NCBI GenBank assembly: GCA_022510885.1
Contig: JAFLSP010000007.1
Location: 7,699 to 27,833 of the forward strand
DNA: 20,135 nt
Direction: 5' to 3'
From: Treponema sp.
GTDB taxonomy: Bacteria > Spirochaetota > Spirochaetia > Treponematales > Treponemataceae
The notes under the pieces were generated by a model, which was given only the letters and a program-made list of their open reading frames with translations, had not been told where the DNA came from and made no database searches. Positions 1-7,312 of this stretch are shown one piece after another. Each line of letters opens with the position of its first letter. The stretch's first letter is position 1. The position numbers were made by a program, and so were the translations under genes.

Positions 1-27
1 GAGTGTGTTTCGGTATCTTTGCATGGC

Positions 28-55
28 TTGAAAAATTCTCCATTCGTCTTATAAT
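28..55 (+). promoter_or_regulatory. Sigma-70-type promoter placed for a leaderless transcript
   Basis: A TTGAAA -35 box (28-33) is followed after 16 bases by a perfect TATAAT -10 box (50-55). Transcription should start about 7 bases past the -10 box, which is at or next to the A of the ATG at 62. There is no room for a Shine-Dalgarno sequence, so the mRNA is predicted to be leaderless. Confidence 0.7.
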
Positions 56-61
56 AGTAGC

Positions 62-793
62 ATGGACATATATCTGAATATTGCTGAATACTACGAGGAG
101 TTATATCCGGTTACGGAGAGCCAAAAACGGTTTTATGCGGAAGAGATGCAGTGGTTTCCCCGGCCGGTCAAGTTGCTGCGCGTGGGGTGCGGAACGGGGG
201 CGTTCGAGCATTACCTTGCGAGGGAAGGCGCGGACGTGACGGGACTGGAGACTTCGCAGGAGTTGCTGGAGTCGGCGAACCGCAAGCGGCGCACGCAGCT
301 CATGTCCGTCCGTTTTTTTCAGATGAACACGACGGAGATGGGAAGGTTTTTGGGCAAAGGCTTTTACCATATCATTTCCGTTTTGGATGACCGGCTGATG
401 CTGATTCACGACCCGCTGCTCATAAAGCGGTTTTTCTCTGACTGCAAGCAGCTTCTGGCACGTGGCGGGCATCTGATTCTTTCGATTCCCAATTTTGATA
501 AATTCACCGCAGAGCCGCTCGTCCAGCTTCCCGACCGCACGAGCATCCGCTCGTCGCTGTACACGCAGATTTGGACGGACAAAAGCGGCAGAAAGTTCGT
601 GCAGCAGGATGTGGAGACGGGCAGCGGCAGGGTGCTTCCCGTCACTAAGGACGTGCCGATTTACCCGCTTACGGCGGAAGAAATCAAGGCATTTGCCAAG
701 GAAGCGGGTCTCTCACACTGCGAGTGCTATGCCGATTTTGAGGAAACGCCGTTTTCCGCTACGAGCGATTACCTTGTTGCGCGGATTTTCTAG
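62..793 (+). CDS. Class I SAM-dependent methyltransferase
   Basis: This is a 243-aa soluble methyltransferase with a Rossmann-type SAM-binding fold; the substrate cannot be told from sequence. Motif I is LLRVGCGTG at residues 38-46, and the acidic residue that usually binds the SAM ribose is E63 in GLETS. A later 'LLARGGHLILSIPNF' stretch matches the post-motif region of the family. The usual acidic residue of motif I (LDxGCG) is replaced by LRVGCG, a mild oddity. The start at 62 is chosen because the N-terminal helix 'IAEYYEELYP' begins right after it, as in many relatives, and because the promoter leaves no other option. The gene converges on the PSP1 gene, with only six bases between the two stop codons and no visible terminator. 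Confidence 0.85.
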   Translation: MDIYLNIAEYYEELYPVTESQKRFYAEEMQWFPRPVKLLRVGCGTGAFEHYLAREGADVTGLETSQELLESANRKRRTQLMSVRFFQMNTTEMGRFLGKGFYHIISVLDDRLMLIHDPLLIKRFFSDCKQLLARGGHLILSIPNFDKFTAEPLVQLPDRTSIRSSLYTQIWTDKSGRKFVQQDVETGSGRVLPVTKDVPIYPLTAEEIKAFAKEAGLSHCECYADFEETPFSATSDYLVARIF

Positions 794-799
794 CGCGAG

Positions 800-1726
800 T
801 CAGACGATGTGCCAGTGCGTGCCGCTACGCTCAAAGCGGCTTGCCGGCACTTCGAGCAGCCGCCCGTCCTCGCCGAGCATCTTTACCATCTGCGTGAGCG
901 GGTTCACGTCGGTAATGCGGAAATTCGTGTCATCATAGGACAGGCGCACACCCTCGTTGGGGAGTTTTTTGCGCGCCTCGGCATACCATTTGTACTCATA
1001 GCTCAGACAGCACAGCAGGCGACCGCACTGTCCGCTGATTTTCGTTGAGTTGAGCGAGAGATTCTGCTCTTTTGCCATTTTAATCGAGACGGGCGGCGGC
1101 TTGTCGTTGATAGCGTGGCAGCAGTACGGTCGGCCGCACACGCCCAGTCCGCCGGTGATGCGGCTTTCGTCGCGCACGCCAATCTGCCGCAGTTCAATGC
1201 GGATTTTGAAAATGCTGACCAAATCCTTGACCAGTTCGCGGAAGTCCACGCGGTTGTCGCTGGAAAAGAAGAACACCGCTTTTGGCTCTTCGAGCATGAA
1301 GTGCACGGCGACCACTTTCATGTCCAGCCGGTGCACGGCGGCTTTTTCGCGGAATGCCGTAAATGCGTCGGCTTCTTTTGCCGCATGGTCACGGTATTTT
1401 TTCAGGTCGTCCTCGGTCGCCTTGCGGTCAACCGTCACGATGTCGTTGCGCCGTATGCCGACGGGATGTTCCGCTTTGCCTAGGACGAGTGCAAGGTCTT
1501 TGCCATAGCGCGTGGGAATGACCACGTACTCGCCGGCTTTTAGCGTTTGGATGGTTTTGGGAACGCTTACGTATACGCCTTCGGAAGAGTATTCCAGCCG
1601 GGTGCGGTAGAGGGGCTTGGAATACGAGAACGACGATGGCTCTTCGTAGGAGGACGTTTCTTCCTCCTCCAAGGATGCGAGATTCTCGTCTTCGCTGGAT
1701 ATGTCTTGCTCAAAAATATCACTCAT
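800..1726 (-). CDS. PSP1 domain protein, RicT (YaaT)-like
   Basis: This 308-aa protein has a PSP1 C-terminal domain spanning roughly residues 50-300. It carries both cysteine motifs of the RicT/YaaT family: CGRPYCC (C197, C202, C203) and CGRLLCC (C234, C239, C240), separated by the hallmark PPVSIKMAKEQNLSLNSTKI. In Bacillus, RicT joins RicA and RicF in an Fe-S-containing complex that affects RNA maturation by RNase Y and several developmental decisions. A comparable role here is inference, because no RicA or RicF homologue is in the window. The N-terminal 35 residues are acidic and Ser/Glu-rich, an extension of low complexity. It is the last gene of the minus-strand operon, 34 bases after the YaaR-like gene, and has a GGAG ribosome-binding site seven bases before the ATG. 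Confidence 0.88.
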   Translation of the reverse strand: MSDIFEQDISSEDENLASLEEEETSSYEEPSSFSYSKPLYRTRLEYSSEGVYVSVPKTIQTLKAGEYVVIPTRYGKDLALVLGKAEHPVGIRRNDIVTVDRKATEDDLKKYRDHAAKEADAFTAFREKAAVHRLDMKVVAVHFMLEEPKAVFFFSSDNRVDFRELVKDLVSIFKIRIELRQIGVRDESRITGGLGVCGRPYCCHAINDKPPPVSIKMAKEQNLSLNSTKISGQCGRLLCCLSYEYKWYAEARKKLPNEGVRLSYDDTNFRITDVNPLTQMVKMLGEDGRLLEVPASRFERSGTHWHIV

Positions 1727-1760
1727 GGTGTCACTCCGCTGCGTTTCCTTATTGTACCTG

Positions 1761-2312
1761 TTACGCTGCCATCACGTCTATAATCAGACCGTTGATTTCG
1801 TCAACCTTTGCAAGAAGCCGCAGGTTGGACTGCTGCACGTACAGCATTTCGCTTGCCAGCTGGTGCAGTTTTTCGTCGATAATGCGCACCTGCACACGCG
1901 GGTCGGGGCGTTTGCCCGTCTTGCGGTTGATGCCCCGCCGCTGTGTCTTTTCGATGTCGAAGGCGTTTTTGAGCACGAACTGCATAAACTGCTTGACCTT
2001 GCGCCGGTACGTTTCCATCGATGCCAAATCTTGTTTGGCTTTCAGCTCGTCGCCGGCAAGTTCCACGGCATCTTTCAGGAATACGAGCGCGTCATCCAAG
2101 TCCATGCCGGCGATTTCAAGCGGCAAGCCTTCCTGTACGAGCGAGGCTTCCTCCTGCGATTTTGTCAGGCTTGCGGCAAAGGAGGGGCGCGCCGCCTTGT
2201 GTGTCTTTTCGCTTTTTTGCTGGGCCTGAGCGTTCTTTGCGGCCTGCTGGCTTGCCGCCTGTGCCGCCGCAAGATACAGAGCCGGTGAGCCGACGGAATC
2301 GATGCTTGCCAT
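1761..2312 (-). CDS. YaaR-like protein (DUF327 family)
   Basis: This 183-aa protein has a low-complexity Ala/Gln-rich N-terminus (residues 1-50) followed by a helical domain. That domain matches the YaaR/DUF327 family in motifs such as 'YRRKVKQFMQFVLKNAFD', a basic 'INRKTGKRPDPRVQV' segment, and the C-terminal pattern 'IDEKLHQLASEML...LLAKVDEINGLIIDV'. Its function is unknown. In Firmicutes yaaR lies close to yaaT (ricT), and the same pairing appears here, which supports both assignments. The ATG overlaps the stop codon of the upstream bactofilin gene by one base (TGATG), so translation is probably coupled. No signal peptide or membrane segment is visible. Confidence 0.78.
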   Translation of the reverse strand: MASIDSVGSPALYLAAAQAASQQAAKNAQAQQKSEKTHKAARPSFAASLTKSQEEASLVQEGLPLEIAGMDLDDALVFLKDAVELAGDELKAKQDLASMETYRRKVKQFMQFVLKNAFDIEKTQRRGINRKTGKRPDPRVQVRIIDEKLHQLASEMLYVQQSNLRLLAKVDEINGLIIDVMAA

Positions 2313-2659
2313 CAGCCCGCTTCTTTGCGCGAGATGCAGTGCCCGTGCACAATGCCGTTTTCTTCGATTTGCAGTTGCTCGGTCGTCACGTCACCGATGA
2401 CTGCGGAGGTGGAAAGGAGCGTTACGCCCTTTGGCGCGGTGATGTCGCCAATCACCACGCCTTCGATGACAGCACTGAGCGCGGTGATGTTTCCGCGGAT
2501 GCGCGATGCCGCTCCCACGTGAATGTTGCCGCTCGCTTCCACGTTACCGTCAATATCGCCGTCAATACGCAAGCGCCCCTGCACGCGGATGTCTCCCGAA
2601 ATGGAAGAACCCGTGCCGATGACCGTGTTGATGCTGATGTTGTCGGTGATGAAAGGCAT
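2312..2659 (-). CDS. Bactofilin
   Basis: This 115-aa polymer-forming cytoskeletal protein consists almost entirely of the bactofilin beta-helix. Repeating Gly/Ile strands are visible, for example 'IGTGSSISGDIRVQGRLRIDG' (about 14-34) and 'GNVEASGNIHVGAASRIRGNI' (about 38-58), with only short tails. Bactofilins polymerise without nucleotide and position cell-wall or membrane proteins at sites of curvature. The gene lies one base after the M23 peptidase stop codon (TAG-T-ATG) and overlaps the YaaR-like gene, so it sits in the middle of a tightly coupled operon. Bactofilin next to an M23 peptidase is a known shape-determining pair (CcmA with Csd peptidases in Helicobacter, BacA with LmdC in alphaproteobacteria). 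A role in spirochaete cell shape is inferred from that pairing. Confidence 0.9.
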   Translation of the reverse strand: MPFITDNISINTVIGTGSSISGDIRVQGRLRIDGDIDGNVEASGNIHVGAASRIRGNITALSAVIEGVVIGDITAPKGVTLLSTSAVIGDVTTEQLQIEENGIVHGHCISRKEAG

Positions 2660-2660
2660 A

Positions 2661-3683
2661 CTATCTTGAGGTCTTTACATTCACATATTTCGCGGGGTCT
2701 ACGACATCAGAACCGATGTGGATTTCGTAGTGCAGATGCGGACCAGTCGTGATGCCCGTGTTGCCGATATTGCCGATGACCTGCCGTTGCGTCACGAACT
2801 GTCCTTTCTGGACATTCATGCGCGACATGTGGCAGTAGCGCGTGTAGATGCCGTGCTTGTGCTTGATAATCACGTAGTTGCCAAAACTCATGTCGTAGCC
2901 GACCGTGACCACCTGCCCGTTTGCCGTCGCCACAATCGGGTCGCCGCTGCGGTAGGTGGAAAAGTCAAGGCCTTTGTGGATGTACCACTGCCCCGTGATG
3001 GGATGCTCGTTCTGCCCGAACTGCATGGAGATATGCCCGATGCCGCCCTTAATGGGCCAGATGTTCGGTATGTCGCTGAACAGCGTCTCCTGCGTCTCCA
3101 GCATCTTTCCGATTTCTTCAATGGGCTGAATGGCACTTTCGATGTATGCATTCAGCATACGGATGTCGTTCGCTTCCTGCGTTGCGCCGAATGCCTGTTC
3201 CTGCGTATCGAACAGCGCGGAAAGGTCGCCGTTGCCCATGGACGCGCGCGCGACATCGCTGGACTGACTGATGCCGATGAGCGAGAGTGCCTGCGAGAGC
3301 GACGAGCGGAATCGCTTTGCCGTCTGCAAAAGGTTGTTGTTTTCATCGCGCAGTTCGTCAAGGCTCGCGAGCGTCTGCCGGTTTTCGCTCATCAGCCGGC
3401 TGATTTCCGCGCCGGAGCCTGCCGCCTGCCGGTTGAAATACACGAACGACCCGATGATGCCGACCGCAAGAACCGCCGCAAGAGCGAGCGCGAATACGTT
3501 TGTCTGGAAGTTGACGACCTTGCCTTTTGCGTGCGGCACGACCATAATGGTCAGTTTGCTGTCGAACACCTTGAACAGTCGGGAGAAACCGCCCCGAACC
3601 GCCGCAAAAAACCGGCGCATTGTCTGCAAAAAAGATGAGACAGCGTTTTTTTCTAGTCGCTTATAGTGACGGGTTCGAGCCAT
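2661..3683 (-). CDS. Membrane-anchored M23 (LytM-type) metallopeptidase
   Basis: This 340-aa protein has a basic cytoplasmic N-terminus (1-60), one transmembrane segment (about 63-83), a helical and probably coiled-coil stretch (about 90-130), and a C-terminal M23 domain (about 205-335). The zinc ligands are visible as H236 and D240 in HKGLD and H318 in HLHYE. H285 (YCHM) and H316 are the other conserved histidines, so the enzyme should be active on peptidoglycan cross-bridges in the periplasm. The start has a GGAG ribosome-binding site at good spacing. It is the first gene of the operon with the bactofilin, which probably localises it. Its promoter and a 5' hairpin lie just upstream, in the region divergent from the TatD gene. 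Confidence 0.92.
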   Translation of the reverse strand: MARTRHYKRLEKNAVSSFLQTMRRFFAAVRGGFSRLFKVFDSKLTIMVVPHAKGKVVNFQTNVFALALAAVLAVGIIGSFVYFNRQAAGSGAEISRLMSENRQTLASLDELRDENNNLLQTAKRFRSSLSQALSLIGISQSSDVARASMGNGDLSALFDTQEQAFGATQEANDIRMLNAYIESAIQPIEEIGKMLETQETLFSDIPNIWPIKGGIGHISMQFGQNEHPITGQWYIHKGLDFSTYRSGDPIVATANGQVVTVGYDMSFGNYVIIKHKHGIYTRYCHMSRMNVQKGQFVTQRQVIGNIGNTGITTGPHLHYEIHIGSDVVDPAKYVNVKTSR

Positions 3684-3704
3684 GAAGTCTCCACGCGCAA
3701 TCGT

Positions 3705-3722
3705 ATTATCCTTACGGATAAT
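3705..3722 (-). repeat. Perfect 7-bp hairpin at the 5' end of the M23 operon transcript
   Basis: ATTATCC (3705-3711), a TTAC loop and GGATAAT (3716-3722) form a perfect inverted repeat. It lies immediately downstream of the predicted transcription start near 3723, so it would be the first structure of the leader RNA, about 21 bases before the M23 start codon. It could be an operator or an RNA-stabilising 5' hairpin; the sequence does not decide between them. Confidence 0.6.
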
Positions 3723-3729
3723 CGAAATA

Positions 3730-3759
3730 ATCTTATCATAGTATGCCGTTCCATGTCAA
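3730..3759 (-). promoter_or_regulatory. Predicted promoter of the M23-bactofilin-YaaR-RicT operon
   Basis: On the minus strand, a perfect TTGACA (3754-3759) is followed after 18 bases by TAAGAT (3730-3735). The predicted start near 3723 leaves a leader of about 40 bases before the M23 ATG. The -10 box is weak, but nothing better is seen at this spacing. Confidence 0.5.
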
Positions 3760-3803
3760 ACCCACAGGGGAAAGCCGAAAATCGAAATTTCGCCACAGAA
3801 AGT

Positions 3804-3832
3804 TTGACAGACAGCAAGACCTATGGTATTAT
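3804..3832 (+). promoter_or_regulatory. Predicted promoter of the tatD-dus unit
   Basis: A perfect TTGACA (3804-3809), a 17-base spacer and TATTAT (3827-3832) make this one of the best promoters in the window. The start would lie near 3839, giving a leader of about 70 bases before the preferred ATG at 3909. Its position argues against translating the upstream part of the same open frame. Confidence 0.7.
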
Positions 3833-3908
3833 CGGAACAGGAATCGGAAGAGATGAGTTGATTGCGGCGGTTTTGGAACGGGCCGCAGTTGTTTTTGGGA
3901 CAAAGCCA

Positions 3909-4691
3909 ATGCAGTTTTTCGATACTCACGCCCACATCGGGCTTATATATGATGACCCTCTCGAACAGTTGCGTGTCGTTCAGCAGGCAAAACTTGCGGG
4001 CGTGACGCGCATTATTAGCATCAACAACAGCCTGCACGATTTTAAGACGGTCTACACGACGCTCAAAGCTGTGCCGGGCGTGTACCACGCGGTAGGGGTC
4101 GCGCCGTCAGAAATCATGCGTCCGGGGCGCGACTGGATTGCCACGATTGAGGAGAGCATTGCGCTGCCGAACGTGGTGGCGGTCGGCGAGACGGGGCTTG
4201 ACTATTTCAAGCAGTACGGCGACAAGCGCACGCAGATTGAGATGTTCATCACGCAGCTGGAACTGGCGCAGAAGCACAATCTGCCCGTCATTATCCATAA
4301 CCGCGACGCGGGGAAAGACATTTTTGACGTGCTGAGCGAGCGCATTCCGGAAAGCGGCGCGATTTTCCATTGCTACAGCGAGGATGCCGCCTACGCGCAG
4401 AAGTGCCTTGCCGCGGGGCTGAACGTGTACTTCTCGTTCGCGGGGAACTTGACGTACCGCAATGCGCGCAATCTGCACGAGACAGTGCTGAACATTCCGC
4501 TTGACCGTGTGCTGATTGAGACGGAAAGTCCTTTTATGATTCCTTCGGAATTCAGGGACAAAAAGCGCACGATGCCTGCGCATCTGCCGAGCACGGCGCG
4601 CTTCCTTGCCGAAATGCTGGAGAAACCGCTCGAAGAAGTTGCTGACCAGCTGTGGAAGAACAGCTGCGCGGTGTTCAAACTGCCGGAATAA
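3909..4691 (+). CDS. TatD-family metal-dependent hydrolase
   Basis: This 260-aa protein is an amidohydrolase-fold enzyme of the TatD DNase family, which removes nucleotides from DNA ends and may help in DNA repair. The metal-binding residues seen are the HxH pair H7/H9 in FFDTHAHIG, E94 in GETGLDY, H130 in IIHNRD and H154 in FHCYSE. Two positions differ from the usual family motifs: the 'ETDSP' aspartate is Glu206 (ETESP), and the common 'GVHP' motif reads GVAP. The open frame extends upstream to 3666, but the family begins at the MQFFDTHAH methionine and the promoter lies at 3804-3832, so 3909 is preferred. A TTG at 3858 behind GGAAG is the main alternative and would add 17 residues. The dus gene follows after 15 bases. 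Confidence 0.87.
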   Translation: MQFFDTHAHIGLIYDDPLEQLRVVQQAKLAGVTRIISINNSLHDFKTVYTTLKAVPGVYHAVGVAPSEIMRPGRDWIATIEESIALPNVVAVGETGLDYFKQYGDKRTQIEMFITQLELAQKHNLPVIIHNRDAGKDIFDVLSERIPESGAIFHCYSEDAAYAQKCLAAGLNVYFSFAGNLTYRNARNLHETVLNIPLDRVLIETESPFMIPSEFRDKKRTMPAHLPSTARFLAEMLEKPLEEVADQLWKNSCAVFKLPE

Positions 4692-4706
4692 ACGGCGTGG
4701 TCGCGT

Positions 4707-5693
4707 TTGGTAACGCCGCTGTATCATCCGATAACGATTGGTTCTCTCGTTCTGGACGGAAACCTGTTCCTTGCGCCCGTGGCTGGGTACTCTGACCGCG
4801 CGTTCCGTTCTATCTGCCGTGATTTTGGTGCGAATTTTGCCTACACGGAAATGGTGAGCGCGGAAGCATTGACGCGCGGCTCCGAAAAGACCGAGACGCT
4901 CATGGCGCGCGCGCCGAATGAAACGCAGTACGCCGTGCAGATTTTTGGCGGTCGTCCCGAAACGATGGCATCCGCCGCACGTATCGTCCTGGAAAAGGCG
5001 CATCCAGAATGTATCGACATCAACTGTGGGTGTCCCGTGCCGAAAATCATCAAGACCGGCGCGGGAAGCGCGCTCACACGCGAGCCGGAAAAACTCTACG
5101 CCGTGGTCAAGGCTGTGGCGGACAGCGTGGGCGGGCGCGTTCCCGTCACCGCAAAAATCCGCGCGGGTTGGGACAGCGAGCATCTCACCTGGAAAGAAGC
5201 GGCGCTGGCGGCGTTTGAGGCAGGCGCAAGCGCGATTACGATTCACGCGCGGACGCGGGCACAGGGCTACGAGGGTAAGGCGGACTGGGGCATTCTTGCC
5301 GAACTGGTGCAGTTGATGCGCGGGAAAATCCCCGTGTTCGGCAGCGGCGATGCGTTCACGCCGCAGGACGCAAAACGGATGCTTGAGCAGACCGGCTGCG
5401 ATGCCGTTATGTTCGCCCGTGGCGCGATGGGCAATCCTTTCCTGTTCGCGCAGACGCGAGAATTCTTGACAACTGGCACGCTGCATGACATCGACCCGAA
5501 AACGAGGATTGAAGCAGGATTCCGCGAATTGGAACTGCTCGTCGCCGACCGCGGTGAAAAGAGCGCGTGCCTCGAAATGCGCAAACGCTTCTGTGCCTAC
5601 AGCCGCGGGCTGAACGGCGGCGGCGCGTTGCGCAAACGCTTTGTGCAGGCGGAGACCGTGGCGCAGTTCCGGGAAATCTGCGCGCTATTGTAA
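4707..5693 (+). CDS. tRNA-dihydrouridine synthase (Dus/DusB-like)
   Basis: This 328-aa FMN enzyme reduces uridine to dihydrouridine in the D-loop of tRNAs using NADPH. The TIM-barrel motifs are clear: LAPVAGYSD (residues 22-30), INCGCPVPK with the probable catalytic Cys109, TAKIRAGWD, ITIHARTRAQGYEGKADW, and the phosphate-binding end SGDAF...FARGAMGNPFLF. The only start codon near the family N-terminus is TTG at 4707, because an in-frame stop lies just upstream; the ribosome-binding site is weak. It follows the TatD gene after 15 bases and is probably co-transcribed. The -35 box for the next transcription unit overlaps its last codons. Confidence 0.9.
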   Translation: MVTPLYHPITIGSLVLDGNLFLAPVAGYSDRAFRSICRDFGANFAYTEMVSAEALTRGSEKTETLMARAPNETQYAVQIFGGRPETMASAARIVLEKAHPECIDINCGCPVPKIIKTGAGSALTREPEKLYAVVKAVADSVGGRVPVTAKIRAGWDSEHLTWKEAALAAFEAGASAITIHARTRAQGYEGKADWGILAELVQLMRGKIPVFGSGDAFTPQDAKRMLEQTGCDAVMFARGAMGNPFLFAQTREFLTTGTLHDIDPKTRIEAGFRELELLVADRGEKSACLEMRKRFCAYSRGLNGGGALRKRFVQAETVAQFREICALL

Positions 5694-5716
5694 AAATCGA
5701 CAAATCATCGTACAAT
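5688..5716 (+). promoter_or_regulatory. Promoter overlapping the dus stop codon, placed for a leaderless transcript
   Basis: TTGTAA (5688-5693) and TACAAT (5711-5716) are separated by 17 bases. The -10 box ends six bases before the ATG at 5723, the same geometry as at 50-62, so the predicted start coincides with the start codon. No Shine-Dalgarno sequence lies between them. Confidence 0.65.
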
Positions 5717-5722
5717 AAACGT

Positions 5723-7312
5723 ATGGGATTTTTACAGGCGATAGTTGATATTCTTGACTCGATTTTCAGAAGCGGTTCGCCCGAGGTGCGCAAGCGGCAG
5801 GAACTTCGCAAGATTGAGGCGGAATTGAAAGCGTATCGTCCGGTCATCTATAAAGGTGGTATGCTCACGCCGAATTTCGGCGAATTGTTCCGCGTCCTGT
5901 ACGAGAACACCAAGCCCATCGGTGACATCCTGTTGCGCACCATCAGCACGGACGACTTGCAGCGCAATATGCGGTACGAACAGCAATTATTGCTTACGGG
6001 ATTTTCGGGGGCAAGCCAGGAACGGTTGGAGAGCCTTGGCTATGAGCAGCGCAAGCGCGAGGTGCTCGAATCGAACGTGCCGATGGAGCGCATCCTCGAA
6101 AAGCACCACCGTATCCTCGAAGATTTGCGCAAGGAACTGAACACGCCCGAGTTTGTGAAAATCGACGAGGTGATTTCGGGCTTGCAGCAGCTTGCGGACC
6201 TGTGCCGCTATCATTTTATGAACGTCATCCATACGTTCGACCCCGAATTCGTAGGGGCGCAGAGCGACTACAAACCGCATTTTGTTGCGGTCGTGCCCGA
6301 TTCTATGGCAGGGTCGTTGCAGGATTTGTATTATCTGACGGCAAATCTCACGCTTACCGGGTCAATTGTGCGCGCGCTTATCGCGTTGGACGAACTGCTG
6401 CTTGGTCGTCCGCTCGCCGCTGAAGAGAAGGACGAGCTGATGAAAAACGTGCGCAAAATCAACACGGTCACGCAGAAAATCCTCGCGCCCGACATTTTGC
6501 AGAAAGTCATTTGCATTGCCAAGAAAGACCCGAAGGCAAGCCCCCAGGTTGCCACGTACAAAACGAACGCGCGACAGAAATTCGCCGACTATATGCAGGA
6601 AAAATGCAGCGCGGACGAGAGCAAACTCAAAATTGAAATCAAGGATTTGACGATTTCAGCGGAGATACAGCAGATTTTTGGTACGCACCCGCTTGAGTTG
6701 CTGAGTGGCTACGATAACGACACTAACGAGCAGTTGCAGCAGCATTCATCGTCGTCGTTTATGTGGATTACGCCCCTGCAACTGCTCAAGACGTTCATCA
6801 AGCAGTACCTTTCCGCACCCATCATGGCGTTGCTGAACGATATTGTCATTGAGGGATTTTTTTCTACACCCGAAAGCAAGTCGGATTTTTCGTCGCTCAT
6901 TTATTCGTGTGGTGAACTTGCTGGCTCAATCGAAGCGTTTGAGAAGTCGTTTGAGCGCAATGCTCCTAACGACACGGCGGTTTTGCTTGGCTTTATCCGC
7001 GACAGCCGCAGGAGCACTGATTTTGTCGCGCGGCTTGCGAAAAGTGTCGATACAATAAACGCGCAGGCGTATCGCTTGGTGCAGGAGTCGGTGCGAAAAA
7101 TCAATCAGCTTACGGCGCAGGTGGGCGAGCTGATTATCGACGGCAGAAAATCGCAGAGCGTGGTGATAACGAACATCAAGGTGCTGCTCAATTCTTCGCG
7201 CAACCGCGAGACTGCCGAGCTGCTTGACGTGCAGTTCTCGTTGTGGAAACTGTTCTTGAACGTGATGAAGAATTATGTCGCGGTAAATCCAATAGAGAAA
7301 AAGGCATCGTGA
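5723..7312 (+). CDS. Conserved spirochaete-like protein of unknown function
   Basis: I do not recognise this 529-aa protein with confidence; it resembles large uncharacterised proteins found in treponemes. It has no signal peptide or clear transmembrane segment. It is predicted mainly helical, with a charged region after residue 20 (VRKRQELRKIEAEL) and a segment rich in hydrophobic helices from about residue 330 on. The start at 5723 is chosen because a promoter ends six bases before it; the open frame continues upstream only as an overlap of dus in another frame. Its stop codon overlaps the rhomboid start (TGATG), so the two proteins are probably made together. A role near the membrane is possible from this coupling but is only inference. 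Confidence 0.8.
   Translation: MGFLQAIVDILDSIFRSGSPEVRKRQELRKIEAELKAYRPVIYKGGMLTPNFGELFRVLYENTKPIGDILLRTISTDDLQRNMRYEQQLLLTGFSGASQERLESLGYEQRKREVLESNVPMERILEKHHRILEDLRKELNTPEFVKIDEVISGLQQLADLCRYHFMNVIHTFDPEFVGAQSDYKPHFVAVVPDSMAGSLQDLYYLTANLTLTGSIVRALIALDELLLGRPLAAEEKDELMKNVRKINTVTQKILAPDILQKVICIAKKDPKASPQVATYKTNARQKFADYMQEKCSADESKLKIEIKDLTISAEIQQIFGTHPLELLSGYDNDTNEQLQQHSSSSFMWITPLQLLKTFIKQYLSAPIMALLNDIVIEGFFSTPESKSDFSSLIYSCGELAGSIEAFEKSFERNAPNDTAVLLGFIRDSRRSTDFVARLAKSVDTINAQAYRLVQESVRKINQLTAQVGELIIDGRKSQSVVITNIKVLLNSSRNRETAELLDVQFSLWKLFLNVMKNYVAVNPIEKKAS

Noticed and set aside
2718..3638. 306-codon plus-strand open frame over the M23 gene
   Set aside because: It is antisense to a peptidase with all catalytic residues visible; the composition is the His/Arg/Val-rich pattern of a shadow frame.
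3853..3861. Three-codon ATG-AGT-TGA frame behind GGAAG in the tatD leader
   Set aside because: It could be a minimal upstream frame, but it is too short to distinguish from chance.
3666..3908. Upstream 81-codon extension of the TatD frame
   Set aside because: It contains the promoter at 3804-3832 and has no family similarity; the conserved N-terminus begins at the methionine at 3909.
4107..5486. 459-codon open frame on the minus strand over tatD and dus
   Set aside because: It is antisense to two clear enzyme genes, crosses their boundary, and has a Arg/His-rich composition typical of antisense frames in GC-rich genes.
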